Below, in pieces: positions 1 to 10,702 of a stretch of DNA of 64,000 bases (position 1 is the first letter of the stretch; each line of letters begins with the position of its first letter). This DNA is from Candidatus Desulfobacillus denitrificans. Its GTDB lineage: Bacteria > Pseudomonadota > Gammaproteobacteria > Burkholderiales > Rhodocyclaceae. A program made the position numbers and the translations under genes. A model generated the notes under the pieces. The model searched no databases. It saw only the letters and a list, made by a program, of their open reading frames with translations, and was not told the DNA's origin. Location of the stretch: NCBI GenBank assembly GCA_017347485.1, contig AP021857.1, forward strand, positions 930,001 through 994,000, read 5' to 3'.

Positions 1-702
1 TACTTGCGGCGCAGGCCGCGCACTTCCTCGATCAGGCCGGCATCCAGCATGGCATCGAAGCGCTGCGCGATGCGTTCATGCAGCACGGCGCGGTCGGCGG
101 GCAGCAGGGCGAGTTGGATCAGGCGGAAGGGCGGCGCCCCCTCCGGCTTGCGCGCGAGGCTTTCCGCCAGCGGCGCGCCGGTCAGGCGCACCACCTCGAG
201 TGCGCGCTGGATGCGCTGCGCGTCGGTCGGCTTGAGGCGTGCCGCCGCAGCAGGGTCGAGCGCCGCCAGTTCGGCGTGCAGCGCCGGCCAGCCCCGCGCC
301 TGCGCCTCGGCGTCGATGGCGCGCCGCAATTCGGGATCGGCCTGCGGCAGGTCGGAGAGGCCCTCGCGCAGCGCCTTGAAGTAGAGCATGGTGCCGCCGG
401 CGAGCAGCGGCACCTTGCCGCGCGCCGCGATCTCGCCCATGACGCGCAGGGCGTCGGCGCGGAAGCGCGCCGCGGAATACGATTCCTCCGGCGTGACGAG
501 ATTGATCAGGTGGTGCGGGAATTTCTCCAGCGTGGCGCGGTCCGGCTTGGCCGTGCCGACGTCCATGTCGATGAACACCTGCGCCGAGTCGACGCTGACG
601 ATCTCCAGCGGGAAGCGCAAAGTCAGTTCCAGCGACACGGCGGTCTTGCCGCTCGCCGTCGGGCCCATGAGGCAGATGGCCGGCGGCAGGGAAGAGGAAT
701 CG

Positions 703-713
<11 letters not shown>
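1..713 (-). CDS. miaA: tRNA dimethylallyltransferase MiaA (C-terminus cut by window edge)
   Basis: MiaA transfers a dimethylallyl group to N6 of A37 in tRNAs reading UNN codons. The P-loop GPTASGKT lies about 17 residues from the proposed start. About 237 residues are visible; the family is usually a little over 300, so the C-terminus lies left of the window. No ATG precedes the P-loop in frame. The GTG at 713 overlaps the 3' end of mutL and gives a short leader ending in AICLMG. The mutL-miaA order is common in proteobacteria and points to translational coupling. The start is inferred and no clear ribosome site is visible. Confidence 0.93.
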
Positions 714-2430
<1,717 letters not shown>

Positions 2431-2478
2431 GGCAGCGGAATGAATTATACTCTGCGGGCTTTTTGACTCCGCCTTCGC

Positions 2479-3123
2479 ATGGAATACCTCGCCCTCGCCT
2501 GGGACATCGCCGTCCACCTCGACAAGCATCTCGCCGCCCTGCTGGCCCAGTACGGCACCTGGGTGTACGCCATCCTCTTCCTCATCGTCTTCGCGGAGAC
2601 GGGCTTCGTCGTGACGCCCTTCCTGCCGGGCGATTCGCTGCTCTTCGTCGCCGGCGCCTTGTGCGGGGCGGGCAGCATGGACCTCTGGGTGCTCAACGGC
2701 ACGCTGATTGCCGCCGCCATCCTCGGCAACAGCGTGAACTATTCGATCGGCCGTTACCTCGGGCCGAAGGTGTTCCACTGGGAAAACTCGCGCTTTTTCA
2801 ACAAGGCGGCGCTGTTGAAGACCCACGATTTCTACGAGCGGCACGGCGGCAAGACGCTGGTCATCACGCGCTTCATCCCGATCCTGCGCACCTTCGCGCC
2901 CTTCGTCGCCGGCATCGGCGCCATGACCTACGTGCGCTTCCAGGCCTACAACATCGGCGGCGCCGTGCTGTGGGTCGGCTCGCTTTCCGTCGCCGGTTAT
3001 CTGTTCGGCAACCTGCCAATCATCCAGAACAATCTCAGCCTGGTGATCCTCGCCATCGTCGTCGTGTCGACGCTGCCGGCGGCGATCGCCTATCTCAAGC
3101 ACCGTCGTTCCGCGCATCCTTGA
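2479..3123 (+). CDS. DedA-family inner-membrane protein
   Basis: This 214-residue membrane protein has the DedA/SNARE-associated (VTT) fold: an N-terminal amphipathic stretch, a hydrophobic helix around residues 30-45, the FAETGFVVTPFLPGD motif and a conserved central RFIPILRTFAPFVAG segment. DedA proteins act as inner-membrane lipid scramblases or flippases, with known roles in undecaprenyl-phosphate recycling and membrane homeostasis. It is divergent from mutL, with only 48 bases between the starts, so the two promoters must overlap. Substrate cannot be told from sequence. Confidence 0.93.
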   Translation: MEYLALAWDIAVHLDKHLAALLAQYGTWVYAILFLIVFAETGFVVTPFLPGDSLLFVAGALCGAGSMDLWVLNGTLIAAAILGNSVNYSIGRYLGPKVFHWENSRFFNKAALLKTHDFYERHGGKTLVITRFIPILRTFAPFVAGIGAMTYVRFQAYNIGGAVLWVGSLSVAGYLFGNLPIIQNNLSLVILAIVVVSTLPAAIAYLKHRRSAHP

Positions 3124-3162
3124 GCGGCAACAGGAGCGCCGCGCTTTGCGCTATGATGGCGC

Positions 3163-3876
3163 ATGATTTCGCGGCTTATCCCGTTGATTTTCCTGCCCTT
3201 GTTGGCGGCTTGCGTGACCACCGGGACGGGCACCACGCCACGCAAGCCGGCCGCCGGCTTCGACCCGAACCAGATCGCCAAGTCGGACGTCGACCGCGTC
3301 GCCGAGGCGCACCAGCGCGAGGTGTTCGCCAGCCTGAAGCTGCTCGCCGAGAAGCTGTATCGGCGCAATCCTCGCGAGTGGAAGAAGGGCGGCCAGCCCA
3401 GCCTGGAGGCCGCCGTGGCGCGCATCTTCGAGGCCGACCACGGCTGGGTGTTCAGGGAACTGGACAACAGGCGCGGCACCGACGCCATCCATCTCGCCTT
3501 CCGCGAGGATTTCGCCGGCGACCGCGTGCTGGCGCTGATCGCCGGCCTCGGCGGCATGACGATGAGCGCCTTCAACGACAAGTCGGAATTGTTCCTGCTC
3601 GACGACCTCGACCCGCAGGCGCTGTTCAACGCCGCGCGCAACGTCGAGATCGCCGTGTGGAAGCTCTCCAACGCGGTTGCGCCGAACGGCGAGCCCTGGC
3701 TGCTGTCGAACGAGGGCGCCGGGCCGGTGCGGAACCTTTCCTTCGAGCGCGAGTTCGGCAAGGTCATCGGCAACCTCGACCTGCTCTCCAAGATCATCGC
3801 CGACAAGACCAACCGCATCGTCGCCAAGGTGTTCCAGAACCTCGCCACGGCGATCTTCCTGCCCGTGAAGTTCTGA
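3163..3876 (+). CDS. putative lipoprotein of unknown function
   Basis: The 237-residue product starts with a lipoprotein signal, a hydrophobic core ending in LLAAC at Cys17, so the mature protein should be lipid-anchored in the envelope. The rest is soluble and mixed alpha/beta, with a conserved-looking block around RNPREWKKGG and a GLGGMTMSAFNDKSE segment. I recognise no catalytic motif. It sits 39 bases after the dedA-like gene and 2 bases before purN, so it is probably co-transcribed with both. Function unknown. Confidence 0.85.
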   Translation: MISRLIPLIFLPLLAACVTTGTGTTPRKPAAGFDPNQIAKSDVDRVAEAHQREVFASLKLLAEKLYRRNPREWKKGGQPSLEAAVARIFEADHGWVFRELDNRRGTDAIHLAFREDFAGDRVLALIAGLGGMTMSAFNDKSELFLLDDLDPQALFNAARNVEIAVWKLSNAVAPNGEPWLLSNEGAGPVRNLSFEREFGKVIGNLDLLSKIIADKTNRIVAKVFQNLATAIFLPVKF

Positions 3877-3878
3877 TC

Positions 3879-4520
3879 ATGAAAAACATCGTCATCCTCA
3901 TCTCCGGCCGCGGCAGCAACATGGAGGCCATGCTCGCGGCGAAGCTGCCCTGCCGCATCAGTGCGGTCATCAGCAACAAGGCCGACGCCAAGGGGCTGGA
4001 GACGGCCCGCGCCCACGGCATCCCCACCGCCGTCGTCGCGCACGCCGAGCACGCCTCGCGCGAACTGTTCGATGCCGCGCTCGCCGCCGAGATCGACCGC
4101 CACGCGCCCGACCTCGTCGTGCTGGCCGGCTTCATGCGCATCCTCGGCGAGGACTTCGTGCGGCGCTACCACGGCCGCCTGATGAACATCCACCCCTCGC
4201 TGCTGCCGGCCTTTCCCGGCCTGCACACGCACGAGCGCGCGCTGGAGGCCGGCTGCCGCGTGCACGGCTGCACGGTGCACTTCGTCACGCCGGCGCTCGA
4301 CAACGGCCCGGTCATCATCCAGGCCGCCGTGCCGGTCTACCCGGACGACACTCCCGATGTCCTCGCCGCGCGCGTGCTGGCGCAGGAGCACGTCGCCTAC
4401 CCGCAGGCGGTGCGCTGGTTCGTCGAAGGGCGCCTGTCGCTCGACGCCGCCGGCCGCGTGTGGCTCGATGCCGAGCGGCGCGAAATCGGCGCCCTCATCG
4501 TGCCTTCGCCCGATCGATGA
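3879..4520 (+). CDS. purN: phosphoribosylglycinamide formyltransferase PurN
   Basis: PurN uses 10-formyl-tetrahydrofolate to formylate GAR in step three of purine synthesis. The 213-residue protein has the N-terminal GRGSN substrate loop, the catalytic region MNIHPSLLPAFPG with active-site His, and a later HFVTPALDNGPVI block containing the conserved Asp. Length matches the family. The start ATG lies 2 bases after the lipoprotein stop, and the stop codon overlaps the next start (ATGA), suggesting an operon. Confidence 0.97.
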   Translation: MKNIVILISGRGSNMEAMLAAKLPCRISAVISNKADAKGLETARAHGIPTAVVAHAEHASRELFDAALAAEIDRHAPDLVVLAGFMRILGEDFVRRYHGRLMNIHPSLLPAFPGLHTHERALEAGCRVHGCTVHFVTPALDNGPVIIQAAVPVYPDDTPDVLAARVLAQEHVAYPQAVRWFVEGRLSLDAAGRVWLDAERREIGALIVPSPDR

Positions 4521-5524
4521 CGGAACGACGCTGGCTCGTCGCGCTGGTCCTCTCCCTGCTGATCCACCTCGCGGTGGTCGGCAGCCCGGGCTGGCACCTG
4601 CCCTCTTTCGACGAGCCGGAAGCGAGCCTCACCCTGGAGGCGCACCTGGCACCCAAGGCGACGCCCGTAGCGGTGCCGGCGCCACCGCAGCCGGAACGGA
4701 AGCCGCGGCCGAAGCCCGCGGCGGCGAAGCCGCGCCCACCCAAGCCCATGCCGGAGGCAACGACGCCTGCTGCGCCCGAGCCGGCGGCAGCACCCGAGCC
4801 GGCGCCACCGACTGCGCCCGCTGTCGCGGCGGCGCCGGTGCCGGTCGAACTGCCCTGGCCACACCAGGGCCGCATCCGCTTCGCCATTACCCGCGGCGAG
4901 GGCGAACTGGGCACGCTGCTTGGCCAGTCGACCCACAGCTGGAAGCAGGACGGCCTGAGCTATACCCTGCAGACGGTCACCGAGACGACCGGGCTGGCGG
5001 CGCTGTTCCGCGCCGTCAGGGTCGTGCAGATCAGCGAAGGCGAGCTCGGTCCCGCCGGCCTCGTGCCGCACGAGTTTCGCGTCGAACGCAACGGCCGCCC
5101 GGCCGAGCGCGCGCGCTTCGACTGGGATGCCGGCAAGCTGACCTTGCAGTCCGGCGAGCGGATCCTTCGCCAGGTGGCGCTCTCGCCCGGCACTCAGGAC
5201 GTCCTTTCGCAGATCTACCAGATCGGTCTTGCCGGCGCGGCGGCACGGGTCGAGATGATGATCGCCACCGGCAAAAACTACGGCCGCTATGCCTACGAGG
5301 CGGTCGGCGACGAGACGATTGCCACCCGCTTTGGCGAACTGCGCACCTGGCATGTCAAGACGCCGGCCCTGCCCGGCGAACAGGCCATGGAGCTGTGGCT
5401 GGCCTCGGACTACCGCAACCTGCCCGTGCGCATCCGTTTCCTCGACCGCAAGGGCGAAGTCTTCGAGCAGAACGCCGTCGAGTTCGAGGCAGACGGCGCG
5501 CGGCTTGCCGCCAGGGACCAGTAA
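4517..5524 (+). CDS. DUF3108 domain protein with TonB-like N-terminus
   Basis: The 335-residue product begins with a short cytoplasmic end and one hydrophobic anchor (about residues 7-23). A long Pro/Ala/Lys/Glu-rich linker follows (about 45-115), and then a DUF3108-type domain with the TTGLAALFRAVRV block and a FLDRKGEVFEQ region. The anchor plus proline-rich stretch resembles TonB and implies a domain extended across the periplasm. Function is not established. It overlaps purN by 4 bases and lies 4 bases before the methyltransferase gene. Confidence 0.85.
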   Translation: MTERRWLVALVLSLLIHLAVVGSPGWHLPSFDEPEASLTLEAHLAPKATPVAVPAPPQPERKPRPKPAAAKPRPPKPMPEATTPAAPEPAAAPEPAPPTAPAVAAAPVPVELPWPHQGRIRFAITRGEGELGTLLGQSTHSWKQDGLSYTLQTVTETTGLAALFRAVRVVQISEGELGPAGLVPHEFRVERNGRPAERARFDWDAGKLTLQSGERILRQVALSPGTQDVLSQIYQIGLAGAAARVEMMIATGKNYGRYAYEAVGDETIATRFGELRTWHVKTPALPGEQAMELWLASDYRNLPVRIRFLDRKGEVFEQNAVEFEADGARLAARDQ

Positions 5525-5528
5525 CGAC

Positions 5529-6788
5529 ATGCGCATCACCGCCAAGCTCATCGACGCGACGACGACGGCACTCAACCTGCTCCTGAAATTCGAGCATCCG
5601 GCCGACGCCGTGCTGTCGAAATTCTTCCGCGACAACCGCGCTCTCGGCCAGAACGACCGCGGCTGCGTCGCCGAGACCGCCTACGCCGTGCTGCGGCGCC
5701 GGCGCCTGCTCGAGCACCTGCTCGGCGCCGAGGCCAGCCCGCGCCGCCTGGTGCTGGCGGCGCTGGTCAGGCTCTCCGGCGTCAGTCAGCGCCAGCTCGA
5801 GGAAGCGCTCAAGGAAAAGGAGCTGAAGTGGGTGGCCGAATTCAAGGGCCGCCAGCCCGGGCCGCTCACGCTGGCCGAGCAGGCCGACTTCCCCGACTGG
5901 CTGGCGGAACGATTGTCGGCGCAGCTGGCGCCGGCGGCACTGCTCGAGCTGGCGCAGGGCCTCAACCAGCCGGCGCCGCTCGACCTGCGCGCCAATCCGC
6001 TCAAGGCCGGGCGCGACGCGGTGCTGGCGCGCCTCAACGCCGAGGGCTTCGCCGCCGAGGCGGGGAAGTTCTCGCCGCTGGCCATCCGCCTGAAGGGCAA
6101 ACCGGCGCTGCAGAAGCATCCGCTCTACCTCGACGGCAGCATCGAGGTGCAGGACGAGGGCAGCCAGCTGCTCGGCTACCTGCTGGCGCCGAAGCGCGGC
6201 GAGATGGTCGCCGACTTCTGTGCCGGCGCCGGCGGCAAGACGCTGCTGATGGGCGCCCTGATGCGCTCGACCGGGCGCCTTTACGCCTTCGACGTTTCCG
6301 ACAAGCGCCTCGGCCGCCTCAGGGACCGCGTCGCCCGCGCGGGGCTGTCCAACGTGCATCCCGTGACCATCGCCAACGAGAACGACATCCGCATCAAGCG
6401 CCTCGCCGGCAAGTTCGACCGCGTGCTGGTCGATGCGCCCTGCAGCGGCCTGGGCACCCTGCGCCGCAACCCCGACCTCAAGTGGCGGCAGTCGCCCGAG
6501 GGCGTGGCCGAGCTGGCGCGCAAGCAGCACGACATCCTCCAGGGCGCCGCGCGCCTGGTGAAGCCGGGCGGGCGCCTCGTCTATGCCACCTGCAGCATCC
6601 TGCCCGAGGAGAACGAGGCCGTCGTCGCCGCCTTCCTCGCCGCGCATCCCGAGTTCAGGCAGGTCTCCGCGCAGGAGGCGCTGGCGAAACAGGGCATTGC
6701 ACTGGCCTGCGGCGAGACGCTGCGGCTGGCGCCGCACACGCATGGCACGGACGGTTTTTTTGCTGCCATACTGGAGCGCATCCCATGA
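5529..6788 (+). CDS. RsmB/NOP-family RNA (cytosine-5) methyltransferase
   Basis: The 419-residue protein has the RsmB-like fold. An N-terminal helical RNA-binding region (1-150) precedes a SAM-dependent core with DFCAGAGGKTLL as the SAM loop (about 235), the VDAPCSGLGTLRRNP motif IV and the YATCSILPEENE motif VI. Both cysteines typical of m5C methyltransferases are therefore present. It could be RsmB itself (16S C967), but the spaced N-terminus differs and no fmt or def neighbours are seen, so no symbol is given. It follows the DUF3108 gene by 4 bases. Confidence 0.92.
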   Translation: MRITAKLIDATTTALNLLLKFEHPADAVLSKFFRDNRALGQNDRGCVAETAYAVLRRRRLLEHLLGAEASPRRLVLAALVRLSGVSQRQLEEALKEKELKWVAEFKGRQPGPLTLAEQADFPDWLAERLSAQLAPAALLELAQGLNQPAPLDLRANPLKAGRDAVLARLNAEGFAAEAGKFSPLAIRLKGKPALQKHPLYLDGSIEVQDEGSQLLGYLLAPKRGEMVADFCAGAGGKTLLMGALMRSTGRLYAFDVSDKRLGRLRDRVARAGLSNVHPVTIANENDIRIKRLAGKFDRVLVDAPCSGLGTLRRNPDLKWRQSPEGVAELARKQHDILQGAARLVKPGGRLVYATCSILPEENEAVVAAFLAAHPEFRQVSAQEALAKQGIALACGETLRLAPHTHGTDGFFAAILERIP

Positions 6789-6801
6789 ACGAGGCACCTG
6801 C

Positions 6802-7419
6802 ATGAGATATCCCGACTTCTACGACCATGCCCCGAGCGTCACGATGTACGACCCGCTCGCCAAGTTCCTCGGCGCGGCGGAGGGCGGCATCCTCGAATAC
6901 CGCTATGTCGATGCCGTCAAGGCGGCGGGGCATTCCTGCCCGACGGTGGCCTCGGCCTGGCTGATGACGCTGCGGGCGCTGGAGGCGCTGTACCCGCAGG
7001 ACCTGGCCGAGCGCGGCGGCATCCGCGTCGATTTCCGCCACGATTCCACCAGCGGCGTGACCGGCGTCATCGCCAACATCGTCACGCTGGTGACCGGCGC
7101 CACGCACGACACCGGCTTCAAGGGCCTGGCCGGGCGCTTCGACCGGCGCAACCTGCTGTTCTTCAATGCCGCCGTCGGCGAGGAGATCCGCTTCACGCGC
7201 AAGGACACGGGCGTCGCGGTGGACGTCACCGCGCACCTGGAACACGTTCCCAGTGCCCCCCACGTCGGCGAGTTGATGGCCGCCTGCATCACCGGCCGCG
7301 CCACGGACGAGGTGCAGCGCGAGTTCGGCCGCCTCTGGCAGGAGCGCGTGCGCGCCATCCTGGTCGACCACGCGCGCGATGCACAGGTGATCGTCGTCCG
7401 TCCTGTCCGCGCCGCATGA
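6802..7419 (+). CDS. FmdE-like domain protein
   Basis: The 205-residue protein contains GHSCPTVASAWLMTLRAL (about residues 37-54), the His-x-Cys-Pro helix characteristic of FmdE-type domains, first described next to molybdenum formylmethanofuran dehydrogenase. In bacteria these domains occur in many redox and metal contexts. No formylmethanofuran genes are nearby, so the name marks only the fold. A ribosome site GAGG lies 7 bases upstream of the ATG. The stop overlaps the sufS start (ATGA), so a link to Fe-S or sulfur metabolism is possible but unproven. Confidence 0.75.
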   Translation: MRYPDFYDHAPSVTMYDPLAKFLGAAEGGILEYRYVDAVKAAGHSCPTVASAWLMTLRALEALYPQDLAERGGIRVDFRHDSTSGVTGVIANIVTLVTGATHDTGFKGLAGRFDRRNLLFFNAAVGEEIRFTRKDTGVAVDVTAHLEHVPSAPHVGELMAACITGRATDEVQREFGRLWQERVRAILVDHARDAQVIVVRPVRAA

Positions 7420-8630
7420 TGGGGGCTGACTTTCAGCGCCTGCGCAACGACTTCCCGCTGCTCGCCCGCCCGGTGCGCGGGCAGCGCCTGGCCTACCTCG
7501 ACAGCGCGGCGACGACACAGAAGCCGCTGGAAGTCATCGAGGCGCTGCGCCGCTACTACCTGGAAGACAACGCCAACACCCACCGCGGCGTGCATTTCCT
7601 CAGCGACCGCGCCACCGAGCTCTACGAGGCGGCGCGGGAGCGGGTGCGGCGCTTCGTGAATGCCGCCCGGGCCGACGAGATCGTCTTCGTGCGCGGCACC
7701 ACCGAGGCCATCAACCTGGTCGCCGCCACCTTCGGCCGCGCCTTCCTGCGCGCCGGCGACGAGATCCTCCTCTCGGCCATGGAGCACCACTCGAACATCG
7801 TGCCCTGGCAGATCGCCTGCGAGCAGGCCGGCGCGCAGCTCCGCGTCGTGCCGATCGACGACGACGGCGAATTCCGCTTCGACGAATTCGAGAGGCTGAT
7901 CGGTCCGCGCACCCGGCTGGTGGCGGTGACGCACGTCTCCAATGCGCTGGGCACGGTGACGCCGCTGCGTCGCATCGTCGAGCGGGCGCACGCCGCCGGC
8001 GTGCCGGTGCTGGCCGACGGCGCCCAGGCCATCGCCCATGCGGCGGTGGACGTGCAGGCGCTCGGCTGCGACTTCTACGCCTTCTCCGGCCACAAGCTGT
8101 ATGCGCCGATGGGCATCGGCGTGCTCTACGGGAAATCGGAATGGCTGGCGAAGCTGCCGCCGTACCAGGGCGGCGGCCACATGATCCGCGACGTCACCTT
8201 CGCGCGCACCGAGTACGATCTTCCGCCGCGCAAGTACGAGGCCGGCACGCCGAACGTCGAGGGCGCGGTCGGGCTGGCCGCCGCGCTCGATTACCTCGAG
8301 CGCATCGGCCTGGCGGCCATCGGCGCGCACGAGCGGGCGCTGCTCGACTACGCCACGGCGCGGGTGGCCGAGATCGGCGGCCTGCGCGTCATCGGCACCG
8401 CGCGCGAGAAGGGCGCCATCCTGTCCTTCGTGGTCGACGGCTTCACGGCGGGGGAGGTGGGCAGCGCGCTCGACCGCCACGGCGTGGCGGCGAGGAGCGG
8501 CCACCACTGCGCCCTGCCGGCGATGCGCCGCTTCGGCATCGAGGGCACGGCGCGCGCCTCCTTCGCGCTCTACAACGACCGCGAGGACGTCGACCAGCTG
8601 GTGGCGGCGCTGCGGACGCTGCGCCGATGA
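7416..8630 (+). CDS. sufS: cysteine desulfurase, SufS type
   Basis: SufS takes sulfur from cysteine as an enzyme-bound persulfide for Fe-S assembly. The 404-residue PLP enzyme shows YLDSAATTQKP near the N-terminus, FSGHKLYAPMGIG with the PLP lysine (about 227), and RSGHHCALP with the active-site cysteine (about 365). Two adjacent ATGs are possible starts (7416 or 7419). No sufBCD or sufE lies nearby, so this is an isolated copy, possibly feeding a dedicated acceptor. Overlaps both neighbours by 4 bases. Confidence 0.94.
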   Translation: MMGADFQRLRNDFPLLARPVRGQRLAYLDSAATTQKPLEVIEALRRYYLEDNANTHRGVHFLSDRATELYEAARERVRRFVNAARADEIVFVRGTTEAINLVAATFGRAFLRAGDEILLSAMEHHSNIVPWQIACEQAGAQLRVVPIDDDGEFRFDEFERLIGPRTRLVAVTHVSNALGTVTPLRRIVERAHAAGVPVLADGAQAIAHAAVDVQALGCDFYAFSGHKLYAPMGIGVLYGKSEWLAKLPPYQGGGHMIRDVTFARTEYDLPPRKYEAGTPNVEGAVGLAAALDYLERIGLAAIGAHERALLDYATARVAEIGGLRVIGTAREKGAILSFVVDGFTAGEVGSALDRHGVAARSGHHCALPAMRRFGIEGTARASFALYNDREDVDQLVAALRTLRR

Positions 8631-9214
8631 AGCGGCTCCTCGGCCTGCTCGCCGTGCTGGCGGGACTGACTTTTCTCGCGGCGCCGGCGCGGGCCTTCGA
8701 CCCGCGTCCGGCCACGGCCCTGGCGGCACAGGGCACGGTGGAGGTGCTGTTCGCGCCGGAGGACGACGTCGAGGCGGCCATCCTGCGCGTGCTGCGCGGG
8801 GCGCGCCGCAGCGTGCATGTGCAGGCCTTCCTGCTCACCAGCCGCGGACTCGCCGCGGCGCTGATCGCGACGCAGGCGCGCGGCGTGCAGGTCGAGGTGC
8901 TGGCCGACGGCGAGCAGACGGCGCGGGCCGAGAACAGCCAGATACCGCTGCTCGCCGCGGCCGGCATTCCCGTCGCGCTGGAGGTGCGCTATGCTGCCGC
9001 GCATAATAAAATCATCCTTGTCGACGCCATGGAAGCGGACGGAACGGTCGTCACCGGTTCCTACAATTTCACCTGGTCGGCGCGTACGCGAAACGCCGAG
9101 AACGTGCTGATCCTGCGCGGCAATCCGGTCGTGCTGCGCGCCTATCTCGACAACTGGAAGCGCCACCGCGCCGAGGCGGTGCCCTACGAAGCCAACCTGA
9201 AACCGGGCGACTGA
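8627..9214 (+). CDS. secreted phospholipase D-family protein (single HKD motif)
   Basis: The 195-residue protein starts with a signal peptide (cleavage near ARA-FDP, about residue 22). It has one PLD-type motif, HNKIILVD followed by GSYNFTWSA. Single-HKD proteins such as the Nuc endonuclease act as dimers on DNA or phospholipid. The signal peptide implies periplasmic or exported action. The ATG overlaps the sufS stop. One copy of the dispersed GACTGACTTT motif lies in its signal-peptide codons. Confidence 0.88.
   Translation: MKRLLGLLAVLAGLTFLAAPARAFDPRPATALAAQGTVEVLFAPEDDVEAAILRVLRGARRSVHVQAFLLTSRGLAAALIATQARGVQVEVLADGEQTARAENSQIPLLAAAGIPVALEVRYAAAHNKIILVDAMEADGTVVTGSYNFTWSARTRNAENVLILRGNPVVLRAYLDNWKRHRAEAVPYEANLKPGD
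8664..8673 (+). repeat. dispersed motif GACTGACTTT, copy 2
   Basis: In the signal-peptide codons of the PLD-family gene; extended as GGGACTGACTTTTC (8662-8675). Confidence 0.8.
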
Positions 9215-9215
9215 C

Positions 9216-10487
9216 ATGCAGAAGACCCAATTCGGCGGTCTGTTGAACGATCTCTGGCTGGACCTGCAGCAGCCGGCCGTGCTCTGGCAGGTGGCGGTGC
9301 TGGCACTTTGCCTTGGCCTGGCCTGGCTGGTGGCGCGCGCGGTCCGCCGCACGGCGGGCGAGGCGCAGGAGGCGAAATTCGGGCGGCGCGGCCTGAAGCG
9401 GCTGGCCTTTCCGCTCGCCGCCCTGGTCTTCATCCTGATCGCGCGGCCGCTGCTGCAGCAGTGGCAGTCGGTGAACCTGCTGCGCCTGGCGGTGCCGCTG
9501 ATCGGCTCCTTCGCCGCCATCCGCGCCATGATGTTCGCGCTGCGCTACGGCTTCCCGCGCGCCGCCTGGCTGGCCGCCTTCGAGCGCGTGCTGGCGCTGG
9601 CGGTGTGGGGCGTCGTCGCGCTGTATCTCACCGGCCTGACGCCGGAGATTGTCGAGTCCCTCGAGGCCATCCGTTTCGCGGTCGGCAAGCAGAAGCTCTC
9701 GCTGTGGCTGATCCTGCAAGGCACGGTCACCGTGCTCGTCACGCTGCTGGCGGCGCTGTGGCTGGGTGGCCTGGCCGAGCAGCGCCTGATGGGTGCCGCC
9801 GGCCTCGACGGCAACCTGAAGCTGGTGTTCGCGCGCCTGGCGCGCGCGGCGCTGGTCCTGCTGGCGGTGCTGATCAGCCTGCCGCTGGTCGGCATCGATC
9901 TCACCGCGCTGTCGGTGTTCGGCGGCGCGCTCGGCGTCGGCATCGGCTTCGGCCTGCAGAAGATCGCGGCCAGCTACGTCTCCGGTTTCATCATCCTGCT
10001 CGATCGCTCGATCAAGCTCGGCAACGTCATCACCGTCGCCGATCACACCGGCGAAGTGGCGCTCATCACGACGCGCTACACCGTGCTGCGCGCCGCCTCC
10101 GGGGTGGAAGCCATCGTGCCGAACGAGGTGCTGGTCGGCTCGGTGGTGCAGAACCAGACCTACACCCATTCCCGCGTGCGCCACGCCATTGCCGTGCAGG
10201 TCGGCTACGGCTGCGACGTCGAGCGCGCCATGGCGCTGCTGGTCGAGGCGGCGCGCGCGCAGCCGCGCGTGCTGGCCGAACCGCCGCCGAAGGCATTTCT
10301 GGTCCGCTTTGCCGATTCGGGCATCGACCTCGAACTGGGCTTCTGGATCGACGATCCCGAGGTCGGCGTGCAGGGGATCAAGTCCGACATCAACCTCGCC
10401 GTCTGGCACGCCTTCCGCCGCGAAGGCATCGACATTCCCTATCCGCAGCGCGAGGTGCGGCTGCTGCAGCCGGCCGACCGGCAATAA
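9216..10487 (+). CDS. MscS-family mechanosensitive channel
   Basis: The 423-residue membrane protein has five or so predicted helices. They end in a pore-helix/beta-domain block typical of MscS: LTALSVFGGALGVGIGFGLQ, then SYVSGFIILLDRSIKLGNVI, and VPNEVLVGSVVQN. MscS channels open on membrane tension and release solutes. The N-terminal helices extend beyond the minimal E. coli MscS, so a larger subfamily is likely. It starts 1 base after the PLD gene stop and ends at a strong hairpin, closing the forward gene run. Confidence 0.92.
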   Translation: MQKTQFGGLLNDLWLDLQQPAVLWQVAVLALCLGLAWLVARAVRRTAGEAQEAKFGRRGLKRLAFPLAALVFILIARPLLQQWQSVNLLRLAVPLIGSFAAIRAMMFALRYGFPRAAWLAAFERVLALAVWGVVALYLTGLTPEIVESLEAIRFAVGKQKLSLWLILQGTVTVLVTLLAALWLGGLAEQRLMGAAGLDGNLKLVFARLARAALVLLAVLISLPLVGIDLTALSVFGGALGVGIGFGLQKIAASYVSGFIILLDRSIKLGNVITVADHTGEVALITTRYTVLRAASGVEAIVPNEVLVGSVVQNQTYTHSRVRHAIAVQVGYGCDVERAMALLVEAARAQPRVLAEPPPKAFLVRFADSGIDLELGFWIDDPEVGVQGIKSDINLAVWHAFRREGIDIPYPQREVRLLQPADRQ

Positions 10488-10488
10488 A

Positions 10489-10510
10489 AAACCCGCCGTG
10501 AGGCGGGTTT
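10489..10510. terminator. bidirectional hairpin terminator between mscS-type gene and rpmG
   Basis: A perfect 9-bp stem AAACCCGCC / GGCGGGTTT with a 4-base loop, A-rich before and T-ended after, sits 2 bases after the channel stop. It can serve both the forward run and the convergent rpmB-rpmG pair. Confidence 0.85.
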
Positions 10511-10532
10511 GTCGTCGGAGGCCATCCCAGGC

Positions 10533-10691
10533 CTACTTCAGTTTGGTTTCCTTGTACGTGACGTGCTTGCGCGCCTTCGGATCGAACTTCTTGATCTCCA
10601 GCTTCTCGGGCATGGTGCGCTTGTTCTTGGTCGTCGTGTAGAAGTGGCCGGTGCCGGCCGTGGACTCGAGTTTGATTTTCTCGCGGGGCAT
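10533..10691 (-). CDS. rpmG: 50S ribosomal protein L33
   Basis: The 52-residue basic protein [20 protein letters not shown]... is bL33 of the large ribosomal subunit, ending VTYKETKLK. It lacks the paired CxxC zinc motifs, so it is the zinc-free form. A ribosome site (AAGGAGA) precedes the ATG. It lies 11 bases downstream of rpmB in the usual rpmB-rpmG order. Confidence 0.97.
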   Translation of the reverse strand: MPREKIKLESTAGTGHFYTTTKNKRTMPEKLEIKKFDPKARKHVTYKETKLK

Positions 10692-10702
10692 GGCGGGTCT
10701 CC

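Noticed and set aside
6785..6805. Six-codon frame MNEAPA overlapping both the methyltransferase stop and the FmdE-like start
   Set aside because: Neat ATGA overlaps at both ends suggest a coupling peptide, but the FmdE-like gene has its own GAGG site, so chance is enough.
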